64,000 bases of DNA from Chaetorhynchus papuensis (GCA_013396525.1 VWYX01000086.1:186001-250000); one strand, 5' to 3'; positions 1 through 12,360 are shown, counted from the first letter of the stretch. Notes: generated by a model not told the origin, from the letters alone. Made by a program: numbers and translations.

Positions 1-915
1 CTCTCCCATAACTCAAAGAGCAGGTGAATGAACCTGTCTTAGGCTGTAAAATTAAAAAGAAAAATTGCCTTCCGAAGGAATGGAAATCAACCATTTATTT
101 CACAGAGCAAAAGATCAAGATGAGACTTTTCAGCTTTAAATGAGAAATTACATAAACATTATTAGCATGAAAATGTGTGTTTATAGTGCAAATTCTAATG
201 AAGTAATAAGTCCCTTTTTGTTTCATAAAATAACATAAAAAGTGAAAAATGCCAGCATATGAGTGAAAGTCAAGAAGTCAAGTATCCAAATCCAAATTTT
301 TTCTAAACTAGAACTGAATGTTTTTCAGACAGTCTCCTCAGATCTCTCACTCCCGTTCTGGCAATGAGCCAAGTCTTTTTCCTATTTGAAAATGGACAAA
401 ACCCCACTCTTTCTCCAAATTGCTTGAGGAGAGAAGCTTTTCCTGCTTGTGTTCTGGATAGCTCCACCAAGTTTAAAAAAACCCAAATAACTAAATAAAT
501 CTGGGGAGGGTTTTTCCTTGTCCCTGAATATGTAAGATAGAATGTGCTGAACACCTGCTGAATTTCCAGAGAAAAGAGCTGTTTAACGCTAAACTCAATG
601 GAGAATTTCCCACACTTAGGAAGTAGCAAGTTTTTCTTCTTCCATAGTGAAGCACAAGTCTCTGTCATTAGGGCACATTAAAAATTATTTTGTTTTGATC
701 AAATGTCAAGTCTTTTCACCAATACAGGAAAGCCTTGAGATTTTCCCAGGAAAACATTGCTTGTCCCCATTAAAGCATTCCCATTTCCTCTTAGCAAATT
801 ACGTACAGCAAACTAAAAGCCCTTGCTTTATCATAGATCACTGATGAATAATTGATTTAAAAAGCAGGAGAAAGGGAAAGAAAAAGCCTTAATGTGAAAG
901 ATCAGTGTAATGACT
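1..915. other. AT-rich non-coding DNA, no gene seen
   Basis: AT-rich single-copy-looking sequence. The 121-codon minus-strand frame at 303-668 has no motif, domain or splice context I recognise and is most simply a chance opening. I see no repeat family or RNA gene. Confidence 0.6.
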
Positions 916-919
916 GACA

Positions 920-1440
920 TTTGTACAAACTGTACCTGGGACAGCATCCTGTGACAGGGAATGTTGGGCAGCTCTGGGCAGGCACAGCTCCTCTCCTGTC
1001 TTGGGCACCTCATGGGTGGTCTGGAATATTCTCCTGTGTGCAGATCCCCAGAGCTGCAGGGATGTGTCTGTGCTTGAGAGCCAGTTGGGTGAGAAAAGCA
1101 GCGTGAATTAACACAGCTGGAGCTCTCTGCTGCCACGAGGACTCCTGCATGGGGAGCAGTTTGAGCATCCCCACGCTGTGCTGCTGTACAGAGTGTCCCT
1201 GTGAGTGGCTTTGTCCTGGAGGATGGAGCTGGAAGGCCACTGCACTGTGGGCACAGAGCTGGCACAGCCACAGGTGTGTGGGGGTGAGAAATCACCTGGT
1301 GATGATGATGGCAGCAGAGATTTCCATAGCAATCCAGCCTGGGATGGCTGCATTACTCCCAGGGGTGATGGATGGCTGCAGGGACTGGAAGAGACTGGTA
1401 CCTGTGTAGGTATTTACCTGCTTGAAAATGAGCTGGAGTG
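920..1440. other. GC-richer patch, non-coding or unidentified old repeat
   Basis: Base composition rises sharply against the AT-rich flanks, and the sequence is rich in TG, CA and CTG words. Several frames on both strands are open here at once (831-1295 minus, 1149-1409 plus, 1205-1441 plus), as expected when stop codons are rare, and none gives recognisable protein. A short GAT run lies near 1297-1310. It could be a decayed transposable element, but I cannot assign a family. Confidence 0.45.
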
Positions 1441-2690
1441 AAGATAAAATGGAGCTAGATCTGGGAGCACTGCAGTCTGAGAAGTAACACTGCTCTGCAG
1501 CCACCCTACCTTGTAGAAGTGTTCACACACGTGGTTCAGCTCATGGTCTGTGAGTATGGGATTTCTGAGTACGGAAATTAATTGCAAAAGGGCATTTACC
1601 TTGTTAGGCTTTCAGTTGTTTAAAAGAGTTTTACAGTTTAACTTTGGATGTGACGAGAGGAAATACACGATTTTCATGGGGCTTTTTGCTTTATTGAAAC
1701 TGTAAATGTAGGACTCTTCTTACTTGTGCATTATTTCAGTGTGCTCTGAGCATCTAGCAGACATACTCATTGAGAAATTGTTGGAAGTGTTTTCACCACT
1801 TTGCTTTCTGGCAGACAGTTGTAATCCAGTTTGTCAAATGAATTTTCTTGATTGCCTTGCAGCATATGCAAAGTACTTAAAATTGTTGTAATTGCCTCTG
1901 AAGAGTTGGGGTGGGTGGAGAGAACAACACAAAAGAAAACAAGCCAAAACTCAGCTTTCTATTATTATGTAAGTACGAAGAAAATTGTACTGTGTAAAGG
2001 CAGCACAAAAAATATAACGGGAGTAGTATAATGAGAGCAATCAAATCCTTCAGAATTCTGGGTGGTGATTGGTCAGGGATGGGGGTAACAGAGATTGCTG
2101 TGTAAAACATTGAACAAGCTAAACTTAACCTATCAGACGCATTTTAACTGTCTGGCTTTCACTTGAATATAAATATTTCAGTTGCCGGTTCTGCAGGACT
2201 CCTAAATGTGGGGTTCTTGCTGAGCTTCAGGGGTGTCCCTCTGCCTCCAAGTCCACAGTTCAAAACTGCTGTAATCAATTTCACTTCCACTACTGTGATA
2301 TTTAATGTATTTTAGAATGCTTGTAAGCAGTTATCATCTCTGTCTTTCTACAGAATTTGCAACTTACACTGACTTTGTTACCTACCCTGAAGAAAGGAGA
2401 AATGTTTTTTCTATTATGGTGTTTGGGTTAAAGGTAGTCTTCAGCTATTTTTTCCTTCTGTGTTAACTTACATTGTTCTTACCAAAATCATGCTTACAAT
2501 ATTTGTCAGGAATCCATGGAGGGCAGAGATATAAACTCTTAGCAAACACAGAGGGCTTCACAGTGAAGTGAGAAAACACTTTTGCAAGATTCATGGTATG
2601 AATTAAGCTGCTGGTTGATTAGCTTTTGCAGCAATTTTTCCAACCGCTCAAGAAAGGCCAGCGTGTGGTACAATAAATCCAGAGATCTTA
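1441..2690. other. AT-rich non-coding DNA, nothing distinctive
   Basis: AT-rich sequence without a supported gene, repeat or RNA. The 77-codon minus frame at 1877-2110 is low in information and was not called. Confidence 0.55.
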
Positions 2691-2699
2691 GAGCTGATA

Positions 2700-3300
2700 T
2701 TCCTGTGTCTTAGCCTCTCGCCTTCTGAAATGTCAGCAGTCCCTGTAAATCAGGAGGTTCTGCTCGGGATTCTGGGCAGTGTGCCTCTGGAGCCGGGCTG
2801 GAGGGAGCACCACCATTGTTGCCTTTTGGCTGAAACCCCCAAGAATTGTCCGGAGAAAGCACTCTGTGTGGGAAAAGACCTTCTTGATCTGTCGCCAGGA
2901 GGTGTCACTGCAGCTCAGGAGTAACTCTTTCATCCCTTGAGACCCGTTTTTATGGTGTCAAGGTCTCCTCCAAGTGCTGGGGTGCCAGTAATGCCCGGCC
3001 CTTTATGGCGTGGCTGGAGGAGGAGCACCGAGCTTGTGCAGAGTGTTAATCGATACAGAGACAAGGGAAGAGAAGATGCTGATGTGTGCTAAGTGTGTTG
3101 TACCCCAGAAAGGCCCTTTCTGCCTCCATAGTGCTGTGGTGCTGGGGCCTCCTGCCTTTGGGAGCTCCTGTGCACTCAGAGCAGCTCTTTGTGCTCCCTT
3201 GGTCCCATTCACCTCTCAGGGTTGCAGCAGAACCTCAGCAGTCACTGCTGGAATGAGCGTGGCAAGGGGTCTGGTGAGAACGTCAGGCTGAAGTAGCTGG
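2700..3300. other. GC-richer patch
   Basis: A second locally GC-richer interval with overlapping short open frames on both strands (2730-2924 plus, 2733-2933 minus, 3010-3291 plus, 3003-3212 minus). The mutual overlap argues against any one being coding. No repeat family could be assigned. Confidence 0.4.
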
Positions 3301-3339
3301 AGCCATGAGTGGGTTTGGGAATCGCATCCTTGAATGCTA

Positions 3340-3545
3340 CTGATAGCAATCTTTCAAAACAATTTAAATAATTTATTTTAATGCATGAGGAGCTTTTCAT
3401 TCTCAATCAGTTTTGCACAGCATATTATATGTATTTTATACAGCCTGCTAATGAGCTGAAGACTCGTTAATTATATGTGTGTGGAGTGGCATAGCTGCTG
3501 AATTATGCACATTATTTTTCTTTACAACGAAGCCTTCCTCTTAAC
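3340..3545. promoter_or_regulatory. candidate conserved non-coding element (hypothesis)
   Basis: A dense AT-rich, non-repetitive block containing a homeodomain-type core (TTAATTA at 3467-3473) and many short AT-rich words, with no homopolymer decay. This texture is typical of vertebrate developmental enhancers, but conservation cannot be judged from one sequence. Confidence 0.15.
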
Positions 3546-3875
3546 TGTGTCTCTACTGGTTGAAATGTGCACCTCTGGCTGCTGGTACAGACTCCTCTAC
3601 TGTCATTTCATTATTGTAAATCTTAGGGTTTTGGTGATGTGAAGGATTAGTCTGAAAGGTTTTGTTTCCTAACCAACTCTTCCACAATATAGTGTTTAAA
3701 AGCAGCTTCCTGTGCTGCATAGAACGGCTCTTGGGAACTTTATATCCCCTGAAACTTTGTGGGGGATGGAGAAGGGAAGAAAAGCAAAGCTATAATAGTG
3801 ATATTATACATGTAATTAAAGGATCTACAGCTTTATTTAATATCCTGTATTTTTGATCTCAGTTTAGATGAGGGA

Positions 3876-3928
3876 GTTGTATATAAATAAAAATAAGCAG
3901 AAGTTGTATATAAATAAAATAAACAGAA
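3876..3928. repeat. 27-bp imperfect tandem duplication
   Basis: Copy one spans 3876-3902 and copy two 3903-3928. Both begin GTTGTATATAAATAAAA and end in CAGAA. The copies differ by a one-base length change and one G/A difference, so this looks like a fairly young local slippage duplication. Confidence 0.85.
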
Positions 3929-4690
3929 GAAAGTCAGTGGTCCATCTTGATCACAGGCCCAGGCTACACGAAAATCAGTATTGCCTTCAACAAACAAAAT
4001 ATTTGTAAAGCTTTCACCTGAAGAACTGATAAAAAGTTGTGTGTTAGAGCAGCATTAGTGAACTTCACACTGAGCATCTTCTGCGTTTCCCTCTAGTTAT
4101 GGGGATATTTCTGTGATTCTCAAGCAACTTAAGAAAAAGCTGCATTCTGAGTATGTGCATGTTGGACATGTACTCGTGGGGAGAGAAACAGGTGCAAGGA
4201 AAGAAAATCCTAAATCAGCCTGAAGGCTTCTTCAGTCTTTGCTATTGTTTATGCAGAGTGTGGAGATTTCATTTGTTGTGCTAATGTCAGCTTGTTTCAA
4301 ATAAGCCATGAAATGACTGTTAGATAGATGATGAGCCTTAAAGGATTATATACATCCTTCATCTGGGTGCTGCTGCAATATGAGCACAATAACAATAATC
4401 AGCTTGGTTAAGTTCAAACAGGTGGGCTAAAGGGAAAAGTGCGTTTTCCCTCCATCCTCACCAGTGGAACTTGTGATTTTCTAGAAAACTAGAGAAATTG
4501 CTTAGGGGCATTTTGAAGTCTTATGTTCTAGGTAGCCAGGATTGGGGTTTTTTCTGGGTAGGTTATGATGTCATGAAATCACTGTGTGAGGCAGGGGCTT
4601 TGTTTTTTACAAATGATCAGTTACAAAGCTCCGGATAATCCCTCCTGTGAAGATTGTTGTGGTTTGAGCTACAGAGGTTGCCGCTTGTAA
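3929..4690. other. AT-rich non-coding DNA
   Basis: No supported gene or repeat family. Ordinary AT-rich sequence up to the next GC-rich patch. Confidence 0.5.
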
Positions 4691-4699
4691 GCTAACTAG

Positions 4700-5060
4700 T
4701 GTCAAATTCCCATCACTGGAGCAGGCAGGTTTCCAGCAGCTTGGACAGGAGATGAGTGCTCCCATCCAGCTGGTGCCATGCAGGAGGTGAGGCTGTGGGT
4801 TCTGGAGTGCAGGGCTGTGCTCAGGCAGAGCTCTGACCAGGGGCACGCTGGCGGTGGAGCTGTGCCACGAGCAGTGGCCTCTGTGCCAGTGCCTTCCCAC
4901 ACCTGGGCTGGCACCTGTGCCTGCTGTCCCCTGCCCCTGTCCCAGGCAGAGACACAGGGGCTGGCAGAGCTGAGATTCCAGTTCTCTCTGCTGCAGGTGT
5001 GCAGTAAGGAACCCACCTGCCTCCTCACAGACCGTGCCCGGGATGCGCTGTCAGTTTAGA
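4700..5060. other. GC-rich patch
   Basis: By my count 79 of the 120 bases at 4861-4980 are G or C, far above the flanks, but CpG is not notably enriched, so this is not a classic CpG island. Frames at 4607-4900 and 4702-5028 (minus) and 4778-5059 (plus) overlap one another and show no recognisable protein. An old GC-rich mobile element is possible. Confidence 0.45.
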
Positions 5061-5113
5061 AGTCAGTGCAGCATCTCTGATTCTGAGCTGTTTGGTAGCT
5101 GGGTAATGAGGAT

Positions 5114-5130
5114 AAATAAAATAAAATAAA
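5114..5130. repeat. short AAATA pentamer run
   Basis: About three AAATA-type units in a row just after the GC-rich patch. A similar AAAT run lies at 5429-5446. Both are ordinary A-rich simple repeats. Confidence 0.7.
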
Positions 5131-7165
5131 TTCATTAAGTTCTAAATGACACGTTCTTGAAGTGGTGGTTACCCATCGAGCTCTGTGCTCAAGAGGAAAT
5201 GTTGAATATTTCGGTGTTACATTATGTGTTACCGTTCTCCATAGTCAATGTATAGTTAAACAATAAGGCACAACAGGCATTAATCCCTTTTAAATATACT
5301 CCTGATGTCAGAGGTGTAGTTGGGAATGAGCTGAAGGGTGTGTTAGGGTAGGTAACTACCTCAGTGGTACAGCAATCTTCCATGAATTCATTTCTGGGAG
5401 CATCTTACTGCTGTGAGGAAATGGAAATTTAAATAAATAAATAAAATCCTCGGGGAGTTGCTTTTTAGTTTATAGGGGATTTTAACTGAAGTTTGGCCTC
5501 CCTGGTGCTGTGCTCTGATTCCATATAAATGTTTCTTCATTCACATCCAGACCAGTGTGCCACGGTCACAGCTACCAGCACTGCCAGAGCTGCAGAGCAC
5601 ACACACAGCTGAACTCAGGGGTACCAGCAACTTTTCCAATATGTGTATCCATAATTTATTCAAAGCAAAGCCAGAAATAATTTGTGCTTTAAAAACAGCT
5701 TGAGTGGTGAAAACCATAATGCAGTGCAAGTCAATTTTTTCTTTTTAATAGTGTTTGACACTTTCCAGTATGGAACATCTACCTAAACAGTGCATTATTG
5801 CAAAGTGCAGGAGGAGCAAACAAAAATAGGAGCAGGCTTTTTTCTTGGGTTTTTTTGTTGTTGTTGGTCTTACATACAATCACACTTAGTACAAGATGTT
5901 TTTATTTTAAAATATGGAAGTTTTTTTCATAGGTTTTAACATCTGTTCATTTCTAATTGCTTTCTTACCAGCTATTCTTAAATGTTTCAGAGAAAACCCA
6001 AGGGCTTATTAAAATTTTAGTAAGAAAGCTTATTTTTTCAAGGCATACAAGATGTTACCTCTAAAGAAATATTAGTGAATTACTCCTTTCCCTTGAATTT
6101 AATGATTTTGTAATTATACTTCGTCTTAAAGGAAATCTACACAGGTTCACTGTTTTTCATCTTTACTGGATAAAAGCTAATCTTGCCCTGGAATGTGGAC
6201 AGATGGGGATAACCATTGGAACCATTAGTTACAACTATCTCTGTGCAAAAATTGTTTTTTATCTGGATTTTATTTTGAGAAGGAAAACAACCAAATTCAT
6301 CCACATCCCACCATGTTTGGGTTGCTCTCTGTGTAGTCATGAGCTGGAATTTCATGGTCTGGGAGCAATGACTGCAAAATCAACGTGGAAAAAGAATGTT
6401 GTATTATGGGATTGCACAATTAAGAAGCAGCCAGGAATGCATTCATTCTATTTTCTTGTGAAGTAACATCTTGCCAGATATGGACTTGAGAAGGGTCTTT
6501 TCTGTTAGGGCCACTGGAAATTTTTCTTGTTGTCTCTGTTGTGGGGTATGAGCTGTTTCTTAGAGCTATTTGAAATATTTCTTTTAATTGGTTATTTGCA
6601 CATGAATACAAAATGCAGAAAAAGCCTTTGGTTTACTCTATATAGTGGGGTTTACTTCTGGCATTTGGGATTTTAATGCTAAAAATCTTGGTTTTCTCTT
6701 ATCCGTGTGTTTTGTGGTCGCAGGGGAGGCTGGGGAAGGGGATCCCCTTGTGGAACTGGCTTGGCAGTGTCTCTCACAAGCTGTGCCTGATCCTGTGAAT
6801 CCACAGTCATTTCTCTTCCTGCTCTTGTGCTCTAGTACATTTAATAAATGTGTTAACAAATAAAAGCAAAGCAGCCAGCAGCACTGTGACAGTCGCAAGG
6901 GTGAAGAAGGAAGGATAGGAGTTTTCACATTAAATCTAACAGCAAACAAAAGCATCTAAAAATTTGCAGTATCTTGTAATGAAGGGCTAGACCAAAATTG
7001 AACAAAATGTGTTCCTTATCCTTCCCAGCAAACAGTTAACTGAAGTTTAGGTATTTATGCATCATCTGTAAATTTATGCTGCTCAGTTAAGCAGCCAATG
7101 CTGTCTTGCTGTTTGTTTATTCAAATATCCAATTCTCTGAGTCCATAACTTTCGTATACCAGGCC
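5131..7165. other. AT-rich non-coding DNA with a G/T tract
   Basis: No supported gene. A short G/T-rich tract (GGGTTTTTTTGTTGTTGTTGG type) lies at about 5848-5870 and belongs to the recurrent G/T tracts seen across the window. The short open frames at 6137-6955 on both strands overlap and were not called. Confidence 0.5.
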
Positions 7166-7169
7166 TTGT

Positions 7170-7340
7170 ATGATTGTTCCCTATGGAAACTCAGTATTCC
7201 TAGTCTTTAAATCTTCCTTCCATGCCTGTAATCATTTCGTTGCCCATCTCTGGACCTCCTCAATATTTTCTGGTGTTGACCCATGTAGTTGCATTTCTGT
7301 ATTTTCAATGTTTGTTCTGCTTCTCGATGTGCTGCTACTT
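7170..7340 (-). mobile_element. possible old CR1-type LINE fragment
   Basis: The plus strand at about 7225-7265 reads TTCGTTGCCCATCTCTGGAC followed by CTCCTCAATATT. This resembles, from memory, the antisense of the 3' part of amniote CR1 LINEs, where a TTGCCCTTCTCTGGAC-like segment is common. That would place the element sense strand on minus. Divergence is high, I see no intact 8-bp CR1 tail repeat, and the boundaries are approximate. The 177-codon plus frame at 7170-7703 runs through it and is not considered a gene. Confidence 0.35.
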
Positions 7341-8515
7341 TTTCCCTGTGTGATGCAGTTCAGGCTGCAGCTGATGTGTGAGCAGGATTGTGCAGGGATT
7401 GTTCCAGCAAACAGCACTGAACCTCCTTTAAAACATGGGGAAAAAGCCATCTGCAGCAAGCTCTGCTGCCTTTCACATCTCCCTTGGTCCCTCTTCCTTC
7501 TGACTCCAGCCAGGACCCAAAAACACCTTCAGGGCAGAAGGAGGGAGCTAATTCTTGATTTCTGGCTCTTCGACCCCTGGGGGTGTCACTGGCCATTGCA
7601 AGTCCCCCTCAGAGCAGTTCAGCAGCTCCAGCTCATGTGCTGCCTAGGAGCTGTTGAGGAATTTTGGATTCTCTGCTTCCTCCTGCTCGTAAACCCATTG
7701 TGAGCTACGTCAAGGACTTTAAAGTGTGGAAAAATGGCATGTGCAAAATATTTTCTTTTTCCTCGTTCATATCTGTGAACTGGCTGAACTGCAGAGGTCG
7801 TGCCAGGGGAGGGCTGAATAAGGTCCCTGATGGCAGGCAGCTGTTAAAGCTGGCTTGTTTTGTCAAGCTGCAGCCAAAGAGCAGCTCCACATTGTTCCCT
7901 CTGGAGTGCCCTGCCTTGTGCTTGAGCTTATTAATTTGCTATACAAGTTTGTTTTACACTTTGTCATGTCTTCTGCAGAGACAGGGCAATTCGTTATGTC
8001 ACTCTGCCTTCATCTCTTTTTGCCCTGGTAACCACACTGGGATACTTAGGAAGGGGAAGACCTCGTGGCACTTTTGCTGAGGGTGTGGGTACTAAACCAG
8101 AAAACTGGTTAGGTTAAGAACTGCTTTCACTCACTAACTCAATCCACTGGTGGGTTTTTTGAATTTTGTTTTGTTTTTCCTTCACACTTTCCAGAACAAG
8201 AAACTTCAGTTGGTCCCGCTCCTTTGGTGAAGTTTAAACCTTTCAAATCCTCTCTGAGCTGCACGAGTAGCAGAATTAATGTTTATAAAACTTTGCAATA
8301 CTTTGTCTTTCAAGATGAGAGAAACAAGTTAAGTGACAGAGTTTTATTACAGACTCTACCAGAGACCTGATTAAAGCCTGCCAAATCTGTGTCTGCAGAA
8401 ACCAATAGGAAGGCTGAGCAGTCAAATAAGTTTTATATGAACCTTATGCCCCATATTTCAGTAAATGCTTTTTTGTAACTGTTTTGTGTAAAGTGAATTC
8501 AAAATAATTACCAAA
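7341..8515. other. mixed-composition non-coding DNA
   Basis: Moderately GC-rich up to about 8080, then AT-rich. Open frames at 7360-7596 (minus), 7664-8080 (plus) and 7705-7890 (minus) overlap and give no recognisable protein. A G/T tract lies near 8150-8180. Confidence 0.45.
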
Positions 8516-8519
8516 GTAA

Positions 8520-8730
8520 AGAGGCCGCTGTAGCATATATACTGATGCATGTCAAATTAATCCTTTAAACAGGTTGAGGGCTAATAAAATTGTTCTTTGC
8601 TTTCCAAATCAGATATTTCTTTCAGGGAGAAAAAACGAAGGGCTGAAATTTATTGAGTGTAATTAGAGGCAGCTTGCAGTGCCAGCTCTTTGCTGCTCTT
8701 CAGCAAAGCTCTAATTCATTTCCCCCATAC
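8520..8730. promoter_or_regulatory. candidate conserved non-coding element (hypothesis)
   Basis: Unique AT-rich block with a TAATTA core at 8660-8665, a second homeodomain-like CTAATTC near 8710, and no simple-repeat decay. It looks like an enhancer by texture only. Confidence 0.15.
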
Positions 8731-10690
8731 CTGATGATACTGCAGGTGCTGAAGGAACTTAGGAGGAGCTTGTGCATCACTAATTTGCATGGTGAGAGGT
8801 TTTGAAACATTTAAAAGAGGAAATGTAAGAGGAGAAAGAAGCTCCTGATGGTCTTTATATGGATATAGATAGATGCAGGCATCCTGCACACCCATCCTGT
8901 AGTATTCTGACGTGTAACTGTAGAATGAATAACTTGGCATACTTCTCGAGAGATAGGAGTGTAGATGAAATAATTCTTCTTGTGACATGATTCTGCCCTT
9001 TCTATAACTGATTTTAAGGTGCAAGAGACTGTGCATTACTCCTGTAAGTACAGCATTATTATTATTATTAACTGTTGGATCGTCATATTTTGACAGACGT
9101 ACTTCTATTCAACAGTTTCATTTTACTGTGTGTGCAAACGTGTATACAAACAAGAAAAATCTGAACCCGTATGCTAGAGGCCTTCATCTGAGTTTGTCAT
9201 TGCAATATTTATTGAAGTAGGAGACAAAAAAGCACTTTCATCTTTTGAGTGTGAATCTTACGTATTGCGAGTCTGTTTGAACTGTGTTTGATTTTGTACA
9301 TGTGTGTACACATAGTACCCATCTCATGGAGAAAAGGGTTAGGGTCATATTTTAAGCACAGAAGGAACTCATACTTCTTCCATGTGGCAGGAATGAATAT
9401 TAAGGGGGGGAAAAAGCCGTATTTGGAGTGGGGGAATAAATATTCTGTTCTTCTAACTTAGTGCACAAAACTGACCTTTCTTATAACTACTTGATTCACT
9501 GCAGAAATTGCTTATGTGGTCCACAGGGCATCTCTAACACACACTGCTAAATGAGGGGGAAAATTCAGTGGTCAGTGGGTAGCACCATGGACTGGTTAGA
9601 AAGGTAATAATAGCTGCGTTTGCAGTTGTTGAATTTTCCTCAGACTTCCGTAGTAGTTACTGGTCTGCCGAAGAATTAATAACAAGAATTTAGATCCTAG
9701 ACTAAAATACGGAAATTGTAGTTGTACACTTTGCATGCAACCAATGAGTGCCTTTCAGCACTGGCTGTGTTGCTGGAAGCAAGTGTGCAGCTCTGACTCC
9801 TGCTCAGGGGTTACGTTCAGCCCAAGTAAAGAAGCACTTTCCTGGGGGAAGGGAGCTGAACTCAGAGAGGTGCATGCAGGTGTATTTTAAGGTCAGTGGT
9901 TATCTGTGCAAAGCACTTCGTGGCACCCAGACTATTGCACATGCCAGCTCCTCCTCCTTTAGGAAGGAATTACCCAGTAAACGTTCAGGTGATGTGTGAA
10001 GATGGCAGATCAAAGTTGTTGTTACATAGGCAGTCCCACAGACGCCTCCAGTGTGAGCTGCGGTTCTGAGGCTCGGTGTGAGCTCCGAGGGGAGCTGACA
10101 GAGCCGGGTGAGCAGGAAGCAGCACGTGGAACTGATTTCTGACAAGTGAAAAACTGCTCATACTGGAAGAGCTCCATGTGCACGTTGCTGCCTTCTCTCC
10201 AGCCTCACGCACGGCAGTGCTCCACCATCAGCTCTCTTTCAGGTGATAAATCATTTTGAGGTCTCATCTACTTACTGACTTCTGGTGTGTGTGGAATAAG
10301 GTAGCAGAATCTATCCCTGGTAAACCTAATTATATCTCTGTGACTGTGAGAAATCAGCTCTTTGTCTCGGAAAAGATTGCCTGTATCTAACACAGCCTTA
10401 TGAAGCCACAGAAAACCCGGGGAGAGGGGAAGAAATGAGCATGCCAGAAGCATAATGCTGCCATTTTAAGGGATTTGCCCGTTCACTTGAGAAGAAAGGA
10501 GAGGCACTGGCTAATCTCAGTGTTTGTGTCTCCTCCTTGTTCTCTCAGTAACTCAGAAACATTCAGATATTGTCAGAAATCTATCATTAAATGTGTCCTA
10601 TTCTAAGGAAATATTCACCAACTATGAATTTCAGGAAACTTTGTCTTCATGGCAGAACGACTTCACATGTCATAAATCACTTTGATTGTA
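8731..10690. other. AT-rich non-coding DNA
   Basis: Contains a short ATT run at about 9055-9071 and a G7 run at 9404-9410. A small patch with several CpGs lies at about 10030-10130. Frames at 8716-9036, 9900-10145 and 9985-10212 (minus) were not convincing as coding. Confidence 0.5.
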
Positions 10691-10701
10691 TTTGCTAAAT
10701 A

Positions 10702-10731
10702 AATTGTATGCTATAGAAATAGCATACAGTT
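10702..10731. repeat. 13-bp inverted repeat, 4-base loop
   Basis: The left arm AATTGTATGCTAT (10702-10714) and right arm ATAGCATACAGTT (10719-10731) are separated by AGAA. All positions pair except one that would be a G-T wobble in RNA. The inner ten pairs are perfect. No longer hairpin arms extend outside it, so it is not a recognisable miRNA precursor or a terminal-repeat transposon. Confidence 0.85.
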
Positions 10732-11105
10732 CAAAAATTAGAGCTGGGAACTTACCTTTAAGGAGAATGACAAACTGACTTCAGTTGGGTCATTTTTCAC
10801 ATGGAATCTCTAGGGTGCTAGAAAGGGAGAAAAAATAGTTTCTAGGGGAAAAAAAGCCCCTACCCAAAGGCAGTACTGAATTTGGAAGCTGATGGTGAAC
10901 CAGTCTTAGTGTTTTAATGATAGTCAGTGTTCTTTGATACATTTTCTTGTGTTTTTAGAGGGTTTATTTTCCTCTTTATTATTTGCCCTTGGCTGTGTCA
11001 GTGCATTGAGTGTGGTCTGATGGAATCATGTAACTTGTACGTTGGTTTATTAATTGAAATTAGAGTTAAAATACAACTGCACAGATCTTAAGTTGTTAGA
11101 ATGGA

Positions 11106-11117
11106 TTTTTTTTTTTT
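11106..11117. repeat. T12 homopolymer
   Basis: Twelve consecutive T on the plus strand within AT-rich sequence, with no associated element recognised. Confidence 0.9.
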
Positions 11118-11229
11118 CTTTTATCAAGAGTTAGCTTTATCTTTTGCTTGTCCCTTATCTGACAGTTGTCCTCGTGCTCCCACTGTCAGCCATCACAGGT
11201 GTGGTCTTTAGTCTACTCCTGTGGAAGTG

Positions 11230-11520
11230 AATTCTTACATTCAAGAGACAAAATGGACTGGTTAATATCGTCAAAACATTTGTCAATTTCTCAGATTAGG
11301 TGCAAATTAAAAGAGGTATTTTGCTAAGCGGAGCTGCTAATAGGAGCTATATTAATAATGAAAGGCAATTTAAAAGCATGACTGCACAAGCAGAACAAGG
11401 CTTTGAAAAGGTCCGGACACATGCCTGTGACTGAATAAACCCATTAATTCCTTACACATTTCCATTCTTATTCCAGGCAATCAAAATGAAAATACGCAAC
11501 AATCTTTAATAGCAGCTCTT
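11230..11520. promoter_or_regulatory. candidate conserved non-coding element (hypothesis)
   Basis: Non-repetitive AT-rich block with an ATTAATT-type motif at about 11443-11449 and several AT-rich homeodomain-like words, free of homopolymer runs. It has enhancer-like texture only; an alignment is needed. Confidence 0.15.
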
Positions 11521-12360
11521 CAGTGTAGCAAAGGAAGATGTGTTACATGTGGGATATCACTGCCTATGTGGTTGCCTATAAAAAGTCCTGCAGACTGCAA
11601 CACTGTGTTTTTCTCATCAGAAAGAAAAGCATGGATTCTGTGCTGGATGCTTTGCTTGCAGAACTTCCCTTACTGATCATGTTTTGGGTGCATCATGCTC
11701 GATGTTTAGCAAATCAGAGTTAATAATTTACAAATTAAGGAAAGCGTACCACTTTCCTGATTTATGATGTGCGATGGGGAAAGAGAAATAAACTACTGAA
11801 ACATGGTAGCTTTTGTCCTACTGTGGATTACACTGGTTTTTCATGCTTTTAAATGTTCCCTAATAGCACTGGAGGGAGTCACTCCAATATTTAAATATTT
11901 ACTTGAGAGCTGCTGCTGTGATATGTTGATTTGCAACATTCTTTTTTTTAAGAAGTCTTTGTACAGAAGTTCTGTCATTAGGCACTAGACCCAAAAAGAT
12001 GGATCTTGCTTAAAAACCCCAAAGAACTGATGAACTGTTGGGGCTGGATTTGCAGAGAAAGGGTGGGGTTAGAGAACAGGTCCTGTAACTGTTCCCTGAC
12101 CCTTCCTTGTCCATGTCTGAGCTGCTTTAACTGAAGCAGGGTCCTGAATGACTCTGTGTCACTGGGGTTTGTGGTGCTGTTCTCTGTCCCAGCTGTTCTC
12201 AGTGTAAGGAAGGGGAAGAGTCTAGTGCAGGTCTTATTGTTGGTCACAGCAGCTTTAGAAATGAATGGGAATTCCCTTGAGCTCCCTCGCCACACCAGTG
12301 CTGAAATATTTGATAGAAGAACTTGCCTGAATATTCAGTGGTCCTGAATAAATTTGATAT
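11521..12360. other. non-coding DNA, nothing distinctive
   Basis: Short open frames at 11538-11988 (plus), 11978-12295 (minus) and 12156-12347 (plus) lack any recognisable domain. No repeat family was seen. Confidence 0.45.

Noticed and set aside
7170..7703. 177-codon plus frame
   Set aside because: It runs through the CR1-like fragment and a GC-richer flank, has no domain, and overlaps minus-strand frames.
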